A DNA stretch of 64,000 nt from Olsenella profusa F0195 (GTDB lineage: Bacteria > Actinomycetota > Coriobacteriia > Coriobacteriales > Atopobiaceae), in the NCBI RefSeq assembly GCF_000468755.1, contig NZ_AWEZ01000061.1:80859-144858 (forward strand), given 5' to 3'. How positions within the stretch are numbered: position 1 is the stretch's first letter; the number at the start of each line of letters is the position of its first letter. The notes beneath the pieces were generated by a model. It was given only the letters and a program-made list of their open reading frames with translations, did no database searches and had not been told where the DNA came from. A program made the translations under genes and the position numbers. Shown one piece after another: positions 8,949-18,523 of this stretch.

Positions 8949-11708
8949 TCACCCCGTGTTCTGCAGGCCGGCGGAGACGCCGGAGACGGTGCAGAGGATG
9001 AGGTAGATGAAGCGCTCGCGCTCCTCGGGCGTCAGCTTGTCACCCCGCTCGCGCAGCACCGAGAGCGCCAGCACCTGCGTGAGCGAGAGCACGTTCACGA
9101 ACGGCAGGCGCAGGCGGATGACGGGCCCCAGGATGCGACGGTGCTGCAGCGGCCACTCGTTGCCCGTGATGGCGAGCACCCATCTGCGCGTGAGGTCCAT
9201 CTCGCCCAGGACCTTCTGCGCGAGATCCTCGCGATCGCCCAGGTCGAGGTACATCCTGCCCAGGTTGCGATCGGTCTTGGACAGTGACATCTCGATGTTG
9301 TCAATGAACGTGGTGAAGAGCGGCCACTCGGCATAGGCCTCCTTGAGGCGGTCGAGGTCGCCGAACTCCTCGCAGGCAAAGCCCAGGCCGTACCAGGCGG
9401 CAAGGTTGATGCGCGCCTGCGACCACGAGAAGATCCACGGGATGGTGCGCAGGTCGTCCAGGGACGTGGCGCCCAGGCCCCGCTTGGCGGGACGGCTGCC
9501 GATGGGCATGAGGCCGATCTCGGAGAGTGGCGTGACCGTGGAGAACCACTCCACGAAGCCCTCCGTGTTGAGCAGGTCGAGGTAGCGCTCGCGCGAGGCC
9601 CTGTCCAAGGCGGACGCGAGGTCGGCGTACTTGGCCGTGGACTCGGTGTTCACATACTCGATGGAGGGGGCGCTCTGGAGCAGCGTGGCCCCGGCGACGG
9701 ACTCCACGTGGCGCGAGGCCAGCACGGGATTGCCATAGCGTGCGAAGATGACCTCGCCCTGCTCCGTGAGCTTGAAGTGGCAGTTGACCGAGCCCTTGGG
9801 CTGCGAGAGGACCGCACGGTTGGCCGGCCCGCCACCTCGGCCCACGGCGCCGCCACGGCCGTGCATGAGCACGAGGTCGATGTTGTTGTCCTCAGCCCAC
9901 TGGGCGATGCGCGCCTGCGTGGTGTGCAGCACGAGCGTGGCGGCCGTGGGGCCCTCGTCCTTGGAGGAGTCGGAGTAGCCCAGCATGACCTCGAGCCTGC
10001 GGCCCGTCTCCTGCAGGCGACGCTGCACCGGGTCGAGCTGGATGATCTGGTCGAGCGTGTCGACGGCACCCTCGAGATCCTCTATCTGCTCGAAGAGCGG
10101 GATGACGTCGAGGGTGGGCACGTCCCTCTCGTGCGCGAACGCCAGGCGCGCGAGCTCGTAGACGTCCGCCACGTTCTGGGCGCTCTGCGTGAACGAGATG
10201 ATATAGCGACGCGCGGCGTTGACGCCGTTGCGCCGCTGGATGGAGCCGATGGCACGGAAGGTGTCGAGCACCTCGCGCGTCATGGGCGCGAGCTCGCCGC
10301 GCTCGCCCCAGCGGCCATGCTCGCGGATGTCGGCCAGCGCGCGGCTGTGCACGACGGAGTGCTGGCGGAACTCCATCTCCACCAGGTGGAAGCCGAAGGT
10401 CTGCGCCTGCCAGATGAGCTTCTGGAGCGGGCCGTAGGCCGTGCGCACGGCACCGGCGCGCACGAGCGAGCGTTGGACCACCATGAGGTCGTCGATGTAG
10501 GCCTCGGCGTCCTCGTACATGAGGTCGGCCGTGCGGTCGATGGTGGCGCGCAGGCGGGCGACGATGACGATCATGGTGGCACGGTGCAGCTCGGAGGCGG
10601 AGATGGCCTGGGCGCGCTGGGTGAGGGCCTCGCTCATCTCCACCTGGTGGCTCCACAGGTTGAGCAGCTCGTCCGAGCCCTTGGTGGACGCGGTGTCCAG
10701 CGTGAGGTTGCGACCGGTGGCCTGCGTCGCCTCCGCGAGCTTCTCCAGCACGTGGACACGGTACTTCTCGGCCACACGGCGCGAGACCTTGGCCGTCACG
10801 TTGGGGTTGCCGTCGCGATCGGTGCCGATCCAGCTGCCGGGGCGGAAGAACGCCGGGCAGATGGGGGCCACGGTGCCCGCCTTGTCGCCCAGCTCCCAGT
10901 CGTCGAAGCGGCGATAGACGTCCGGCACCATGTCGAACAGGGTGTTATCGAAGATGTCGATGACGGTGTCGGCCTCCTCCACGGGGGTCGGCTTCTGGAT
11001 GGCGATGGGGGACGTGCGCAGCAGGGCGTCGATCTCCTGTAGCATCCGGCGCTCGTTCTCGAGCAGGGCCACGCCACCCAGGCTGCCCCGCTCCTCGAGC
11101 AGGCCCGCGATGCGGCGTATCTTGCCCTCGACGGCCTTGCGGCGCGCCTCGGTGGGATGCGCGGTGAAGACGGGGTGGAACTCCAGGCGGTTCAGGAGCG
11201 CGATGGCCTTGCCCCGCCCGCATTCGTCCACCAGCTGGCGATAGGCCACCGTGATGTCGTTGATGGGGTCGGACGCCTCCGTGATGGGCACGTCGCGCTC
11301 GCGGTTGCGCAGGGCATGGACGCGGTAGCTCTCCTCGCAGATGTTGGCCAGATGGAAGTACGCGGCAAACGCGCGCGTGAGCATGGTCGCCGCATCGAGG
11401 TCCATGGCCTTGATGACGTCGATGGCGTCGTGGAAGGCGACCTCGTCCTTGCTCTGGTCGACCTTTGATGCCGAGGCGATGGAGTCGGCCAGAAGCCGAT
11501 CGAAGGTCTTGCGCACCCCGTCGTCATACTCCGAGAGCACGGTACGCACGAGACGCAGGAAGAGCGCCATGTTCTCGAGCAGCTCGCTGGGGATGTTGGC
11601 CAGGGAGAGCGTAGCCCGCGCCTGAGCCTGCTCGAGCTCCCGCCTGTCCCGCTCATTTCCCTTGGCAAGCGCTTCCATCTCATCTACCTGCTTCTGCACT
11701 TCTGACAC
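8949..11708 (-). CDS. ppc: Phosphoenolpyruvate carboxylase
   Basis: A full-length (about 919 aa) bacterial PEP carboxylase, carboxylating PEP to oxaloacetate to refill the TCA branch used for aspartate and succinate in fermenters. Catalytic signatures are intact: VFTAHPTEARRK with the essential His, LGYSDSSKDEG, LMHGRGGAVGRGGGP and the conserved C-terminal QNTG. I chose the GTG at 11708 (VSEVQKQVDEM) because AAGGGG stands six bases before it; the frame remains open 23 codons further upstream without a good start. The flippase gene is divergent. Confidence 0.96.
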   Translation of the reverse strand: MSEVQKQVDEMEALAKGNERDRRELEQAQARATLSLANIPSELLENMALFLRLVRTVLSEYDDGVRKTFDRLLADSIASASKVDQSKDEVAFHDAIDVIKAMDLDAATMLTRAFAAYFHLANICEESYRVHALRNRERDVPITEASDPINDITVAYRQLVDECGRGKAIALLNRLEFHPVFTAHPTEARRKAVEGKIRRIAGLLEERGSLGGVALLENERRMLQEIDALLRTSPIAIQKPTPVEEADTVIDIFDNTLFDMVPDVYRRFDDWELGDKAGTVAPICPAFFRPGSWIGTDRDGNPNVTAKVSRRVAEKYRVHVLEKLAEATQATGRNLTLDTASTKGSDELLNLWSHQVEMSEALTQRAQAISASELHRATMIVIVARLRATIDRTADLMYEDAEAYIDDLMVVQRSLVRAGAVRTAYGPLQKLIWQAQTFGFHLVEMEFRQHSVVHSRALADIREHGRWGERGELAPMTREVLDTFRAIGSIQRRNGVNAARRYIISFTQSAQNVADVYELARLAFAHERDVPTLDVIPLFEQIEDLEGAVDTLDQIIQLDPVQRRLQETGRRLEVMLGYSDSSKDEGPTAATLVLHTTQARIAQWAEDNNIDLVLMHGRGGAVGRGGGPANRAVLSQPKGSVNCHFKLTEQGEVIFARYGNPVLASRHVESVAGATLLQSAPSIEYVNTESTAKYADLASALDRASRERYLDLLNTEGFVEWFSTVTPLSEIGLMPIGSRPAKRGLGATSLDDLRTIPWIFSWSQARINLAAWYGLGFACEEFGDLDRLKEAYAEWPLFTTFIDNIEMSLSKTDRNLGRMYLDLGDREDLAQKVLGEMDLTRRWVLAITGNEWPLQHRRILGPVIRLRLPFVNVLSLTQVLALSVLRERGDKLTPEERERFIYLILCTVSGVSAGLQNTG

Positions 11709-11939
11709 TGGGTCCCCCTTCACTCCCCTGCCTTCGCACGGGAACCATGGACGGTCACATGGTCTTGGCGTTGCCACGCAGTGCCTAGCTTAGGGGCACG
11801 TGGCACGGCACACGTCGTTGCCACGGGCGCGAAACCATATCTTCACGTGTGCGCACGGTGCAGACGGAGAAGCGGCGGTAAGATACTCTGCCGTACGGCA
11901 CAGGGACGATATGGCTCAAGTCGAAGGGGCAGCACGGAC

Positions 11940-13331
11940 ATGTTCAGATCCAGGGGGAGACGAGAGGGGCGCAACGCAGCCAGGACGCCCGGCTCGCACG
12001 TTCGCGAGCGGCAGGAAGCGCCGTTTGTGGTCAGCCTCGTCGAGCAGTGGTGGGATCGCCTCATCTCCGCCGTGTTCTCCGGCACCCTGGCCGACCAGAC
12101 GGCCCGCTACGCCGCCCACCGCACGAAGCGCGACTATCTCTTCAACAGCATCGGACTGGGACTCTGGGGCGCGCTCTTCCCCCTACTCACGATGATTGCC
12201 TCGCAGCTCGTGGGCACCGAGCAGGCCGGCATGTTCTCCATGGCCTTCGTCTACGCCAACCTCATACAGTTCGTGGGCATGTACGGCGTGCGCACCTATC
12301 AGGTCTCCGACGTGGACGAGATGGACTCCTTTGGCGCCTATCAGCTGCAGCGCCTGCTCTCCTGCCTGCTCATGATGGGTGTTGGGTACCTCTTCTGCCG
12401 GGTGCGTGGCTATTCGGGTGAGATGCTGAGCATCTGCACCGGCACGTTCGCCTTCCGCACGTTCGACGCCTTTGCCGACGTCTACGAGGGGCGCCTGCAG
12501 CAGATGGACAAGCTCTGGCTCGCGGGCATCTCGCAGGGCCTGCGCTGCACCCTGGGCGTCGCAAGCTTCACGCTTGCGCTGGTCATCACGCGTGACGTGG
12601 CCATCGCAAGCATCGTCATGGCCGTGGTGGCGCTGGCGTCGCTCCTGATGGTGAGCATCCCGCTCACCTACTTCGAGACGCCCCGCTCGCGCAGCTGGGA
12701 GTTTCTGGAGATCAGGGAGATCTTTGCGGAATGCTTCCCCACCTTCCTGGCGACGTTCCTCTTCTCGCTCATCGAGACGGTCCCCAAGTTTGCCATGGAG
12801 GGCACGCTCCCCTACGACGACCAGCTGTTCTTCAACGCCATCTACTTTCCTGCCCAGGCCATCGCCATGGCGCTGGGGCTGGTGTACAAGCCCCAGCTGG
12901 TGAGACTGGCCAACATCTGGGCCGACCCCAACCATCGCAGGCGCTTCGACCTGGTGGTCATCGCCATAGTCGGCGTGGGTGTGGGCATCTGCGCCATCGT
13001 GTTCGCCTTCAACTCGCTCTTTGGGGTGCCCATCCTCAGCGTGCTCTATGGCACCGACTTTGCCTCCTACAAGACGGACCTGCTGATGATGGTGGTTGCC
13101 GGAGGGATGACCGCCGTCGTGGACTTCCTGTACCAGATCATCACGGTGCTCCGCCGCCAGGAGGTGGCGACGCGCATCTACCTGCTCACGTTTGGCATAG
13201 CCACCGTCTTGGCCCTCGTGCTTGTGAACACCATCGGGTTCGCCGGGGCCGTGTGGACGTACCTGCTCTCCATGGCAACCCTGTTCGTCCTGCTCATCGC
13301 CCAGTACGTGGTCCTGCGTGTCAAGGGATAG
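11940..13331 (+). CDS. Flippase-like polytopic membrane protein (MATE/Wzx type)
   Basis: A 463-residue integral membrane protein with about twelve hydrophobic segments after a charged N-terminal stretch. It resembles polysaccharide-export flippases of the MOP superfamily: paired helices beginning at RDYLFNSIGLGLWGALFPL, a central GLVYKPQLVRLANIW loop and a final VVLRVKG. No glycan genes are adjacent, so the cargo (lipid-linked oligosaccharide or other) is unknown. The ATG at 11940 follows GAAGGGG; longer starts would add a low-complexity Arg-rich leader. A perfect 18-bp hairpin lies just after the stop. Confidence 0.7.
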   Translation: MFRSRGRREGRNAARTPGSHVRERQEAPFVVSLVEQWWDRLISAVFSGTLADQTARYAAHRTKRDYLFNSIGLGLWGALFPLLTMIASQLVGTEQAGMFSMAFVYANLIQFVGMYGVRTYQVSDVDEMDSFGAYQLQRLLSCLLMMGVGYLFCRVRGYSGEMLSICTGTFAFRTFDAFADVYEGRLQQMDKLWLAGISQGLRCTLGVASFTLALVITRDVAIASIVMAVVALASLLMVSIPLTYFETPRSRSWEFLEIREIFAECFPTFLATFLFSLIETVPKFAMEGTLPYDDQLFFNAIYFPAQAIAMALGLVYKPQLVRLANIWADPNHRRRFDLVVIAIVGVGVGICAIVFAFNSLFGVPILSVLYGTDFASYKTDLLMMVVAGGMTAVVDFLYQIITVLRRQEVATRIYLLTFGIATVLALVLVNTIGFAGAVWTYLLSMATLFVLLIAQYVVLRVKG

Positions 13332-13351
13332 GGCAGCGCGGTCGCGCCACC

Positions 13352-13391
13352 GCACGCGAGGGGCCCCACCAGCGTGGGGCCCCTCGCGTGC
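13352..13391. terminator. Perfect 18-bp hairpin between convergent genes
   Basis: Arms 13352-13369 and 13374-13391 are exact complements with a 4-base loop (CAGC). The hairpin lies between the flippase stop (+) and the glutaredoxin stop (-), so it probably serves both as a bidirectional terminator, although no T-run follows. Confidence 0.7.
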
Positions 13392-13415
13392 CGTGCCGGT
13401 TGTCCGTCGTACGAC

Positions 13416-13730
13416 CTAGAAGCTGCAGCCCGTGCCATCGAGGCGGCAGGCACCTCCGGTGGATGCGGACCCGTCAGCCTGCTCGGTGGCATGGAACTCC
13501 TTCGCGAGGAAGTCGACGATGTCATCGGACTCATAGAGCGCCGTGCCGTCCACGAACAGGCACGGTACCTGACGCTTGCCGCCCCTCTCCACGAGGAAGG
13601 AGCGGTCATCCTCGCTCTCGTCGATGTTATGCAGGGGGAGGTCGATGCCATTCTTGCTCATGAAGCCCTCCACCTTCGCGCAGAAGGGACAGTTGTTCTT
13701 GACATAGAGTTGCAGGTCCTTGGTGGCCAT
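13416..13730 (-). CDS. Glutaredoxin-like thiol oxidoreductase
   Basis: A 104-residue thioredoxin-fold protein with the redox motif CPFC near residue 14, the cis-Pro region RQVPCLFVDG and the GSH-site-like YESDDIVDFLAKEF. Role: dithiol/disulfide exchange in the cytosol. The C-terminal tail adds further Cys residues (GGACRLDGTGCSF), which is unusual for a glutaredoxin and could bind metal or form a second disulfide. The start MATKDLQLYV at 13730 is preferred because it is the first Met next to the fold; the frame extends upstream. Confidence 0.82.
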   Translation of the reverse strand: MATKDLQLYVKNNCPFCAKVEGFMSKNGIDLPLHNIDESEDDRSFLVERGGKRQVPCLFVDGTALYESDDIVDFLAKEFHATEQADGSASTGGACRLDGTGCSF

Positions 13731-13925
13731 GTCAGCCTCGCTTTCCCAATGTGGTCGCTTGTCACTGAGGGTCGTATACCCCAAATGTGCCACGGCTTGC
13801 ATCGCGGCTCGCGTGGTGATCCACCCCATATGAGGGGTGTGTGGGTGCGATTCTCCTCCTCTGACTCCGTGCGACCTGGGGTTTTGTCGCCCCTCTTCGG
13901 GAGAAAAGCACCTGCACGCGATAAA

Positions 13926-13950
13926 AGGAGGCGCACCACCCGGGTGCGCC
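13926..13950 (-). terminator. Rho-independent terminator of aspS
   Basis: On the minus strand, 30 bases after the aspS stop, arms GGCGCACC and GGTGCGCC (13943-13950 and 13930-13937, 5-base loop) are followed by CCTTTTATC. This is a good short intrinsic terminator. Confidence 0.7.
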
Positions 13951-13980
13951 CATCACTCACGAAACCGACGCTCCTTCCAC

Positions 13981-15750
13981 CTACAGCAGCCTCAGCGAGA
14001 CCTCCTTGAGCTGCCTGCCCGAGACCTCGCTCGGCGCATCGCTCATGAGGTCGGAACCGGAGCTCGTCTTGGGGAATGCCATGACCTCGCGAATGGAGTC
14101 CGAGCCCGTGAGCAGCATGCACACGCGGTCGAGGCCCAGGGCGAAGCCGCCCATCGGGGGCGCACCAAACTTGAGCGCCTCCATCAGGAAGCCGAACTGC
14201 TCCTTGGCGCGCTCCTCGGTGAATCCCAGGAGCTTGAGGATGCGCATCTGCAGCTCGGCATCGTGGATGCGCATGCCGCCACCGCCGGCCTCGAAGCCGT
14301 CCATGACGAGGTCGTAGGTGTGCGAGCCCACGGAGAGCGGGTCGGATTCCAGCCGCGCGATGTCCTCCTCGACCGGCTGGGTGAAGGGCTGATGCTCGGC
14401 CGCATAGGCCTTGCGGTCCTCGTCCCAGTGGACGAGGGGGAAGTCCACGACCCACAGGAAGTCGTGACCCTCGCGCGGGAGCTCCAGCGCATCGGCCATG
14501 TGGTTGCGCATGCCACCTAGGATCTCGTCGGCCTCGAGACGCGGGGCGGCGGCAAACATCACGAGGTCGCCCGGCTGCACATCGGCAGCCTGCTTGAGAC
14601 CCTCAAGCTCCCCCTCGGAGAAGAACTTGGTGATGGGCGAGTTCATGGAGCCGTCCTCGCGGAAGGCGATCCAGGCGAGGCCCTTGGCGCCCAGCTCGCG
14701 CGCAACCGGCTCGAGCTTGTCGATGCGCGAGCGTGCCCACACACCCGCACCCTTGGCATTGATGCACTTGACGACGGAGCCCTCGGCGTTGGCCGCGGAG
14801 GAGAACACCTTGAACCTGGATTCCCTGAAGAGGTCGGTGACGTCCACGAGGTGCATGCCGAAGCGCGTGTCGGGCTTGTCGGTGCCGTAGGTGTCCATGG
14901 CCTCCCAGTACGGGATCTGCCGGAGCGGCAGGGGCATGTCCACGCCCACCTCGGCGAAGGCGTCATGGAGCGCCTCCTCGAGCTCGGCTATGACGTCCGC
15001 CTGCTCGACGAAGCTCATCTCGACGTCCACCTGCGTGAACTCGGGCTGGCGGTCGGCGCGCAGGTCCTCGTCGCGGAAGCACTTGGCCACCTGGTAGTAG
15101 CGCTCGATGCCGCCCACCATGAGCAGCTCCTTGAGCAGCTGCGGGGACTGTGGGAGCGCATAGAAGTGGCCGGGCTGGGTGCGGCTGGGCACCAGGAAGT
15201 CACGGGCGCCCTCGGGCGTGGACTTGAAGAGCGCGGGCGTCTCGACCTCCATGAAGGAACGCTTGTGGAACGCCTCGCGTATGGCGAAGGTGAGATCGGA
15301 GCGCAGCCGCATGTGCTCCATCATCTGGGGGCGGCGCAGGTCGAGATAGCGGTAGCGCAGGCGCACGTCCTCGGCGGTATCGAGGTTGTCCTCGATCTGA
15401 AAGGCCGGCGTCTCGGAGGTGTTGAGCACCGTGAGCGCGTCGATCAGGACCTCGATCTCGCCGGTGGAGCGCTTGGCGTTCTCCATGCCCTCGGGACGGC
15501 GGCGCACCGTGCCATGGACCTTGAGGGGCCACTCTAAGCGCACGCCCTCGGCCGCGTGGAACGCGGTGCCACCGGAGTGCTCGGGGTCGAAGGAGACCTG
15601 CGTCATGCCGCTGCGATCACGCAGATCGATGAAGATGAGGCCGCCATGGTCACGGCGGTGCCAGACCCAGCCGGTGAGCGTGACCTCCTCGCCGATGTTC
15701 TCGACGCGCAGCTCGCCGCAGGTGTGGGTATGCATGGTATGGAAATCCAT
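13981..15750 (-). CDS. aspS: Aspartyl-tRNA synthetase
   Basis: A bacterial-type AspRS of 589 residues. It has an N-terminal OB-fold anticodon domain (TLTGWVWHRRDHGGLIFIDLRDRSG), the class II core with SPQLLKELLMVGG and FRDEDLRADRQPEFTQVD, an inserted GAD domain, and motif 3 in GGFALGLDRVCMLLTG. It charges tRNA-Asp. The window holds a degenerate asparaginyl-tRNA synthetase fragment at 39849-40310, so this enzyme may also mischarge tRNA-Asn for amidation; that is inference. The ATG at 15750 follows GAAAGG at six bases. A 470-base structured gap precedes it. Confidence 0.96.
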   Translation of the reverse strand: MDFHTMHTHTCGELRVENIGEEVTLTGWVWHRRDHGGLIFIDLRDRSGMTQVSFDPEHSGGTAFHAAEGVRLEWPLKVHGTVRRRPEGMENAKRSTGEIEVLIDALTVLNTSETPAFQIEDNLDTAEDVRLRYRYLDLRRPQMMEHMRLRSDLTFAIREAFHKRSFMEVETPALFKSTPEGARDFLVPSRTQPGHFYALPQSPQLLKELLMVGGIERYYQVAKCFRDEDLRADRQPEFTQVDVEMSFVEQADVIAELEEALHDAFAEVGVDMPLPLRQIPYWEAMDTYGTDKPDTRFGMHLVDVTDLFRESRFKVFSSAANAEGSVVKCINAKGAGVWARSRIDKLEPVARELGAKGLAWIAFREDGSMNSPITKFFSEGELEGLKQAADVQPGDLVMFAAAPRLEADEILGGMRNHMADALELPREGHDFLWVVDFPLVHWDEDRKAYAAEHQPFTQPVEEDIARLESDPLSVGSHTYDLVMDGFEAGGGGMRIHDAELQMRILKLLGFTEERAKEQFGFLMEALKFGAPPMGGFALGLDRVCMLLTGSDSIREVMAFPKTSSGSDLMSDAPSEVSGRQLKEVSLRLL

Positions 15751-16000
15751 AGCTGCCTTTCGTCTCTTGCGCCCCGTGCCGTACGGGCGCCTACCAGCAG
15801 ACCGGCGTGTCTGCGTAAACGGCGCAGCCACACGCGATCACTCATGATAGCAGCGCCGTAGGGCGCGGCCATACTCGCGGGCGGGCTCCATGACGAAACG
15901 AAACGCAGTTGTCATGTTGGAAGGAAAACCCGCCGGTCGCCTCGGGAAGGCGCAGCGAAGCACGCCAGACAAGGCCCACGAGCGGCGCCGCTCGGCTCAG

Positions 16001-16190
16001 GCGGGCACGTTTGGGCCCCAAGTGCGTGATGGAATCCGGCTGTCACCGTGCCAAGCGAAGTGATGGTCCTGGAAATCCTGCGGTTTTATGCGTATTGGAC
16101 GTCCCCGAACCGCCCGCAAGCCGTCCAGGCGCACGCGAACCCACGCTAAGGCGCCCAGTGAGCACGCACTTGGGGCCCTAACGCACCCTC
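16001..16190. repeat. Inverted-repeat element between hisS and aspS
   Basis: A perfect 16-bp inverted repeat, GGGCCCCAAGTGCGTG (16013-16028) against 16163-16178, is extended outward by a further 12 bases matching at 8 positions. The 134-base interior contains more small inverted repeats (TGGACG/CGTCCA, GGCGC/GCGCC). It occupies most of the 470-base gap. No reading frame is convincing. It could be a MITE or a structured leader RNA of aspS on the minus strand; I cannot tell which. Confidence 0.65.
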
Positions 16191-16206
16191 GCGCTCACGA
16201 GAGCGC
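16191..16206 (-). terminator. Hairpin after hisS
   Basis: Arms GCGCTC and GAGCGC with a 4-base loop lie 15 bases downstream of the hisS stop on the minus strand. There is no T-run, so this is a weak terminator candidate. Confidence 0.4.
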
Positions 16207-16220
16207 CAATGGGGAGGCGA

Positions 16221-17537
16221 CTATGCCCCCAGGCGCTCTCGCACCTGGGTGACGAGCTCCGCCCGCGGTACCTGAACCTGCTCGTGGGTCCGCATGTCGC
16301 GCAGGGTCACCGTACCGGCCGCCACCTCGTCGGCACCCAGGACCGCACAGATGCGCGCGCCGAGCCTGTCGGCCTGCTTGAACTGGCTCTTGAGCGAGCG
16401 ACCCTGGTAGTCTGCCTCGGTGCGGATGCCTGCCTGGCGCAGTGCCAGCGTGGCAGGGAACACGGCCTGACGCTGTTCGGACGCCGCACAGGCCACATAG
16501 ACGCAGCTCGGGGCGGCCGTCTCGAGCGAGCCACCCTGTGCCGCGAGGGCCAGCGCGATGCGCTCGAAGCCCACGGCAAAGCCGATGCCCGGTGTGGGCT
16601 TGCCGCCCTCGAGCTCCGCGAGGCCGTCGTAGCGGCCCCCGCCACCGATGGCCCCGACGTCCGTGCCCAGGGCATCCACCTCGAAGACCGTGCGGACGTA
16701 GTAGTCAAGGCCCCGCACGAGCGTGGGGTCCTCCTCATAGGCGACTCCGGCCTCCTCGAGGTAGCGCTTGACCTGCCCGTAGTGGGCACGACAGTCGTCA
16801 CAGAGGTTGTCCGTCACGAGGGGCGCTGCAGCCATGACCTCACGGTCATGGTCCACCTTGCAGTCGAAGGCGCGCAGCGGGTTGACGTCCGCACGCTCGA
16901 GACAGTCCTCGCACATCTCGTCCTTGTGGTCCAGGATGAAGGCGCGGACCTTCTCGCGGTAGGCGGGGCGGCAGGCTGCATCGCCCATGGAGTTGATGCG
17001 CAGCTTGAGGCGGGCGACATCAAAGCCCAGACGCGTGAAGTACTCCATGAGCATGATGATGCATTCGGCGTCGGCCACGGCATCGGAAGCGCCAAGCCAC
17101 TCGACACCCACCTGGTGGAACTGGCGGAGGCGTCCCCTCTGCGGGCGCTCGCCACGGAACATGGCCTCGGCATACCAGAGCTTGGTCGGTGCCCCGCCCT
17201 GCGGCACGAGGTTGTTCTGCACGGCGGCGCGCACGATGCCCGCCGTGCCCTCGGGGCGCAGGGCCATGCGTTGCCTGGCCTTGAGGCCGCCCTCGCTGCC
17301 AGCGTCCAGGAGCCGCTCCATGAGGGCGCCGGAGAACACGCGGAACATCTCCTTGCGCACGACGTCCGTGGACTCGCCGATGCCATGGACGAAGGTGTCC
17401 ACCTGCTCGATGGCCGGGGTCTCCATGAGGTCGAAGCCGTACGCGCCAAAGAGCTCGCGCGCGACGTCCTGCATGCACTGCCAGGCGCGCATGTAGCCGC
17501 CGAACAGATCCTCGGTCCCCTGGATTCTCTGTGCCAT
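16221..17537 (-). CDS. hisS: Histidyl-tRNA synthetase
   Basis: A 438-residue class II HisRS charging tRNA-His. Visible family signatures are RIQGTEDLFGG at the N-terminus, LRPEGTAGIVRA (motif 2 region), GLDYYVRTVFEV (histidine-A), GGGRYDGL and GIGFAVGFERI (motif 3), then the C-terminal anticodon-binding domain ending in TQVRERLGA. The start MAQRIQG at 17537 has GAGAGGGG upstream; the frame extends further but without homology. It lies upstream of aspS on the same strand, a common hisS-aspS order, though separated here by a 470-base element. Confidence 0.96.
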   Translation of the reverse strand: MAQRIQGTEDLFGGYMRAWQCMQDVARELFGAYGFDLMETPAIEQVDTFVHGIGESTDVVRKEMFRVFSGALMERLLDAGSEGGLKARQRMALRPEGTAGIVRAAVQNNLVPQGGAPTKLWYAEAMFRGERPQRGRLRQFHQVGVEWLGASDAVADAECIIMLMEYFTRLGFDVARLKLRINSMGDAACRPAYREKVRAFILDHKDEMCEDCLERADVNPLRAFDCKVDHDREVMAAAPLVTDNLCDDCRAHYGQVKRYLEEAGVAYEEDPTLVRGLDYYVRTVFEVDALGTDVGAIGGGGRYDGLAELEGGKPTPGIGFAVGFERIALALAAQGGSLETAAPSCVYVACAASEQRQAVFPATLALRQAGIRTEADYQGRSLKSQFKQADRLGARICAVLGADEVAAGTVTLRDMRTHEQVQVPRAELVTQVRERLGA

Positions 17538-17845
17538 GGGTGGTGCCCCTCTCGCCGCATGTCCAACGGTCTGAGTATAGGGCACTTGGGTTGGGGTCCC
17601 GCTCCCTCTCGACGACACCGAGACGGATGCGGCAACGTCGGGGCAGGTCTCATGTACGGTGAGCACGTAACGAGAAGAGAACGGAAGATGCTATGCCCGT
17701 CGAATGGCCTGTGGCGCCACACACACGGGGCATATGGGATCCGCCTCTCTCCCAAGCACACACACTCGACGAGAATGGCGTCCGGGGCGTCCGCGCCATC
17801 GCGCACTCGCCAGAGAGAGCCCCCACCTCTCCAGCCTGGCAGCGC
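17538..17845. other. 308-base gap upstream of hisS, nothing recognised
   Basis: No coding frame, tRNA or convincing hairpin with a T-run was seen between hisS and the next gene. It presumably holds the hisS promoter. Confidence 0.4.
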
Positions 17846-18523
17846 CTACCAGACGCCCACCCCCTGCGCGATGTCCCCGATGCGTGCGTAGTAAGCCCGT
17901 GCCACCTGGGGCCGCGATGGCAGGAGCATCACGTAGTCGAGCACGTAGGGCTGGCAGCCGAGCCCACAGAGCTCGCGGGCGAAGGCCATGGCCGTGACCT
18001 CCTCGAGCGTCGGGAGCCTACTCAGGCGCCGGAGGGGTCCGAGCGAGACGAGGGGCACCACCCGCTCCTGGCAGGGCAGGTCCTCGATGTTGCGGCACAC
18101 CACGTGGAAGAGTTCGTGGGCCAAGAGGACGTCGCGCACCGTCGCCGTGCCCATGAGCTCGCCCAGACCAGCTCGCTCGGCGAGGGACTGGGCCAGATGA
18201 GCGTTCTTCTCGTCCACCTCGATGCGGTCGGGCTCCGTGTACAGAGCAAAGACCCTCACCGGCCCCTGTACGCCCGAGGCAGCCGCCCGCACCGTCACGC
18301 CCAGATGGGCGGCCAGCTCATCAAGGTCCCCAAAGCGACGTTCCACGCGCGCACGCTGGGCCTCGGTGCGCCCACTCTCCCCGCACCTATCAAAGAGGGC
18401 CCGATAGAAGACTGTGTCGATCCTACCGGAGAGCGGGTCGCGGGTTCGCATATACTCGGACCACACCGATTCCGGCAGCCCCGACAGGAACCGACACGCC
18501 TGGGCGATGTCCTCGCTAGGCAA
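17846..18523 (-). CDS. HExxH putative zinc metallopeptidase
   Basis: A 225-residue protein of unrecognised family. It contains LLAHELFHVV (HELFH at residues 136-140), a zincin-type HExxH, and a downstream acidic helix around LEEVTAMAFARELC (about residues 174-187) that could give the third ligand. There is no signal peptide or membrane span, so it is probably cytoplasmic. Its start overlaps the end of the HyuA gene by 8 bases, implying translational coupling and a shared job. The substrate is unknown; a role in processing the product or partner of the HyuA-like protein is speculative. Confidence 0.55.
   Translation of the reverse strand: MPSEDIAQACRFLSGLPESVWSEYMRTRDPLSGRIDTVFYRALFDRCGESGRTEAQRARVERRFGDLDELAAHLGVTVRAAASGVQGPVRVFALYTEPDRIEVDEKNAHLAQSLAERAGLGELMGTATVRDVLLAHELFHVVCRNIEDLPCQERVVPLVSLGPLRRLSRLPTLEEVTAMAFARELCGLGCQPYVLDYVMLLPSRPQVARAYYARIGDIAQGVGVW

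Noticed and set aside
15751..16220. T-box riboswitch for aspS
   Set aside because: There is strong secondary structure, but I could not find a T-box sequence, an antiterminator bulge or a terminator with a T-run before the start codon.
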